Below are positions 63,534-64,000 of a stretch of 64,000 nucleotides of DNA, one piece after another. The position numbers and the translations under genes are program-made. The stretch is taken from positions 3,755,201 through 3,819,200 of the forward strand of contig OX365962.1 in the NCBI GenBank assembly GCA_947247005.1. Reading direction: 5' to 3'. Source of the stretch: Spisula solida. Lineage: Eukaryota; Mollusca; Bivalvia; Venerida; Mactridae. Each line of letters opens with the position of its first letter. Position 1 is the first letter of the stretch. Below the pieces are notes generated by a model, which worked only from the letters and a program-made list of their open reading frames with translations, had not been told where the DNA came from and did not search any database.

Positions 63534-64000
63534 GTATGTATCAACATCTTCACCATCACATAGTTATAATAATACACATGTAGTTGTATTAAAGCCCCAT
63601 TAAGTTATAATAATACACATGTAATTGTATTAAAGCCCCATTAAGTTATAATAATACACATGGAATTGTATTAAAGCCCCATTAAGTTATAATAATACAC
63701 ATGGAATTGTATTAAAGCCCCATTAAGTTATAATACTGTATTCCTAGAAATGGTTTCGCGCATTTTAAGTTAGCGACTTTCGCGGGAGGTATCGTTTCGC
63801 GAAGTTTAATAGCCGCGAAAATGTTACCTCCAACGAATCCGCGAACGTTTCTAGCTTTTTCATACTAAAATCGCAATATAATTCGACGAAGGATAATTGT
63901 ACTTGCGCATACATGACGTGGGACTTCTGTCAATAAATCCATCTTTATAAAATCTAAGATTAATTGCGTTAATTATCTCAATTTAAACATCATTTTCGAT
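63534..64000. other. Start of intron 21 to window end
   Basis: After the donor come a 41-base array (63550-63732) and a palindromic patch whose ends are CTAGAAATGGTTTCGCG and CGCGAACGTTTCTAG (63744-63854). No exon is recognised. Confidence 0.65.
63550..63732. repeat. 41-base tandem array, four copies
   Basis: The unit contains AGTTATAATAATACACATG and TTGTATTAAAGCCCCATTA. The latter includes the terminus of the TTAA-type element (28217-28599), so the array may have formed from the end of one. Confidence 0.85.

Overview
The window is eukaryotic, AT-rich and intron-rich. It looks like a mollusc, probably a bivalve. That is an inference from long GT-AG introns packed with short inverted-repeat elements, 'AGCTCACC'-type dispersed repeats and minisatellites around an expanded EGF-repeat receptor gene; no species marker was seen.

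One plus-strand gene runs through almost the whole window. I can join 21 exons (2284 to 63533) with consistent splice phases, giving about 10,873 coding bases (about 3,620 codons) and about 100 EGF-like repeats by my count. They are followed by one membrane-spanning exon (63395-63533). Both ends are missing: no signal peptide, start codon or N-terminal domain is seen on the left, and the cytoplasmic tail lies beyond the right edge. The repeats resemble those of the MEGF10 / SREC (scavenger receptor class F) / Draper / CED-1 group. Exons 1-10 each carry one whole module of 6-8 EGF repeats and are all phase 1-1. From exon 11 onward modules are split among smaller exons of mixed phase, and one module boundary has no intron.

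The introns hold almost everything else. There are about 20 tandem arrays with units of 14 to 146 bases, several of them abutting splice sites. In intron 15 about 30 copies of a 48-base unit each carry a copy of the 3' splice site of exon 16. At exon 12 the 5' splice site is present three times. Mobile elements include a 5'-truncated, frameshifted L1-like LINE on the minus strand (7473-10545) with a 15-base target duplication inside an older inverted-repeat element; a decayed Tc1-like transposase C-terminus (25691-25927); two tRNA-derived SINE copies; and many non-autonomous inverted-repeat elements, some nested.

Layout: 1-2283 upstream sequence; 2284-34649 ten single-exon modules with long introns; 36125-41605 a split module plus the start of the next; 45532-46239 the rest of that module; 48441-57528 a long final module in four exons; 57529-63394 an intron dominated by satellite arrays; 63395-63533 the transmembrane exon; 63534-64000 the start of the next intron. 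No rRNA gene, functional tRNA gene, CRISPR array, promoter or polyadenylation site could be supported.
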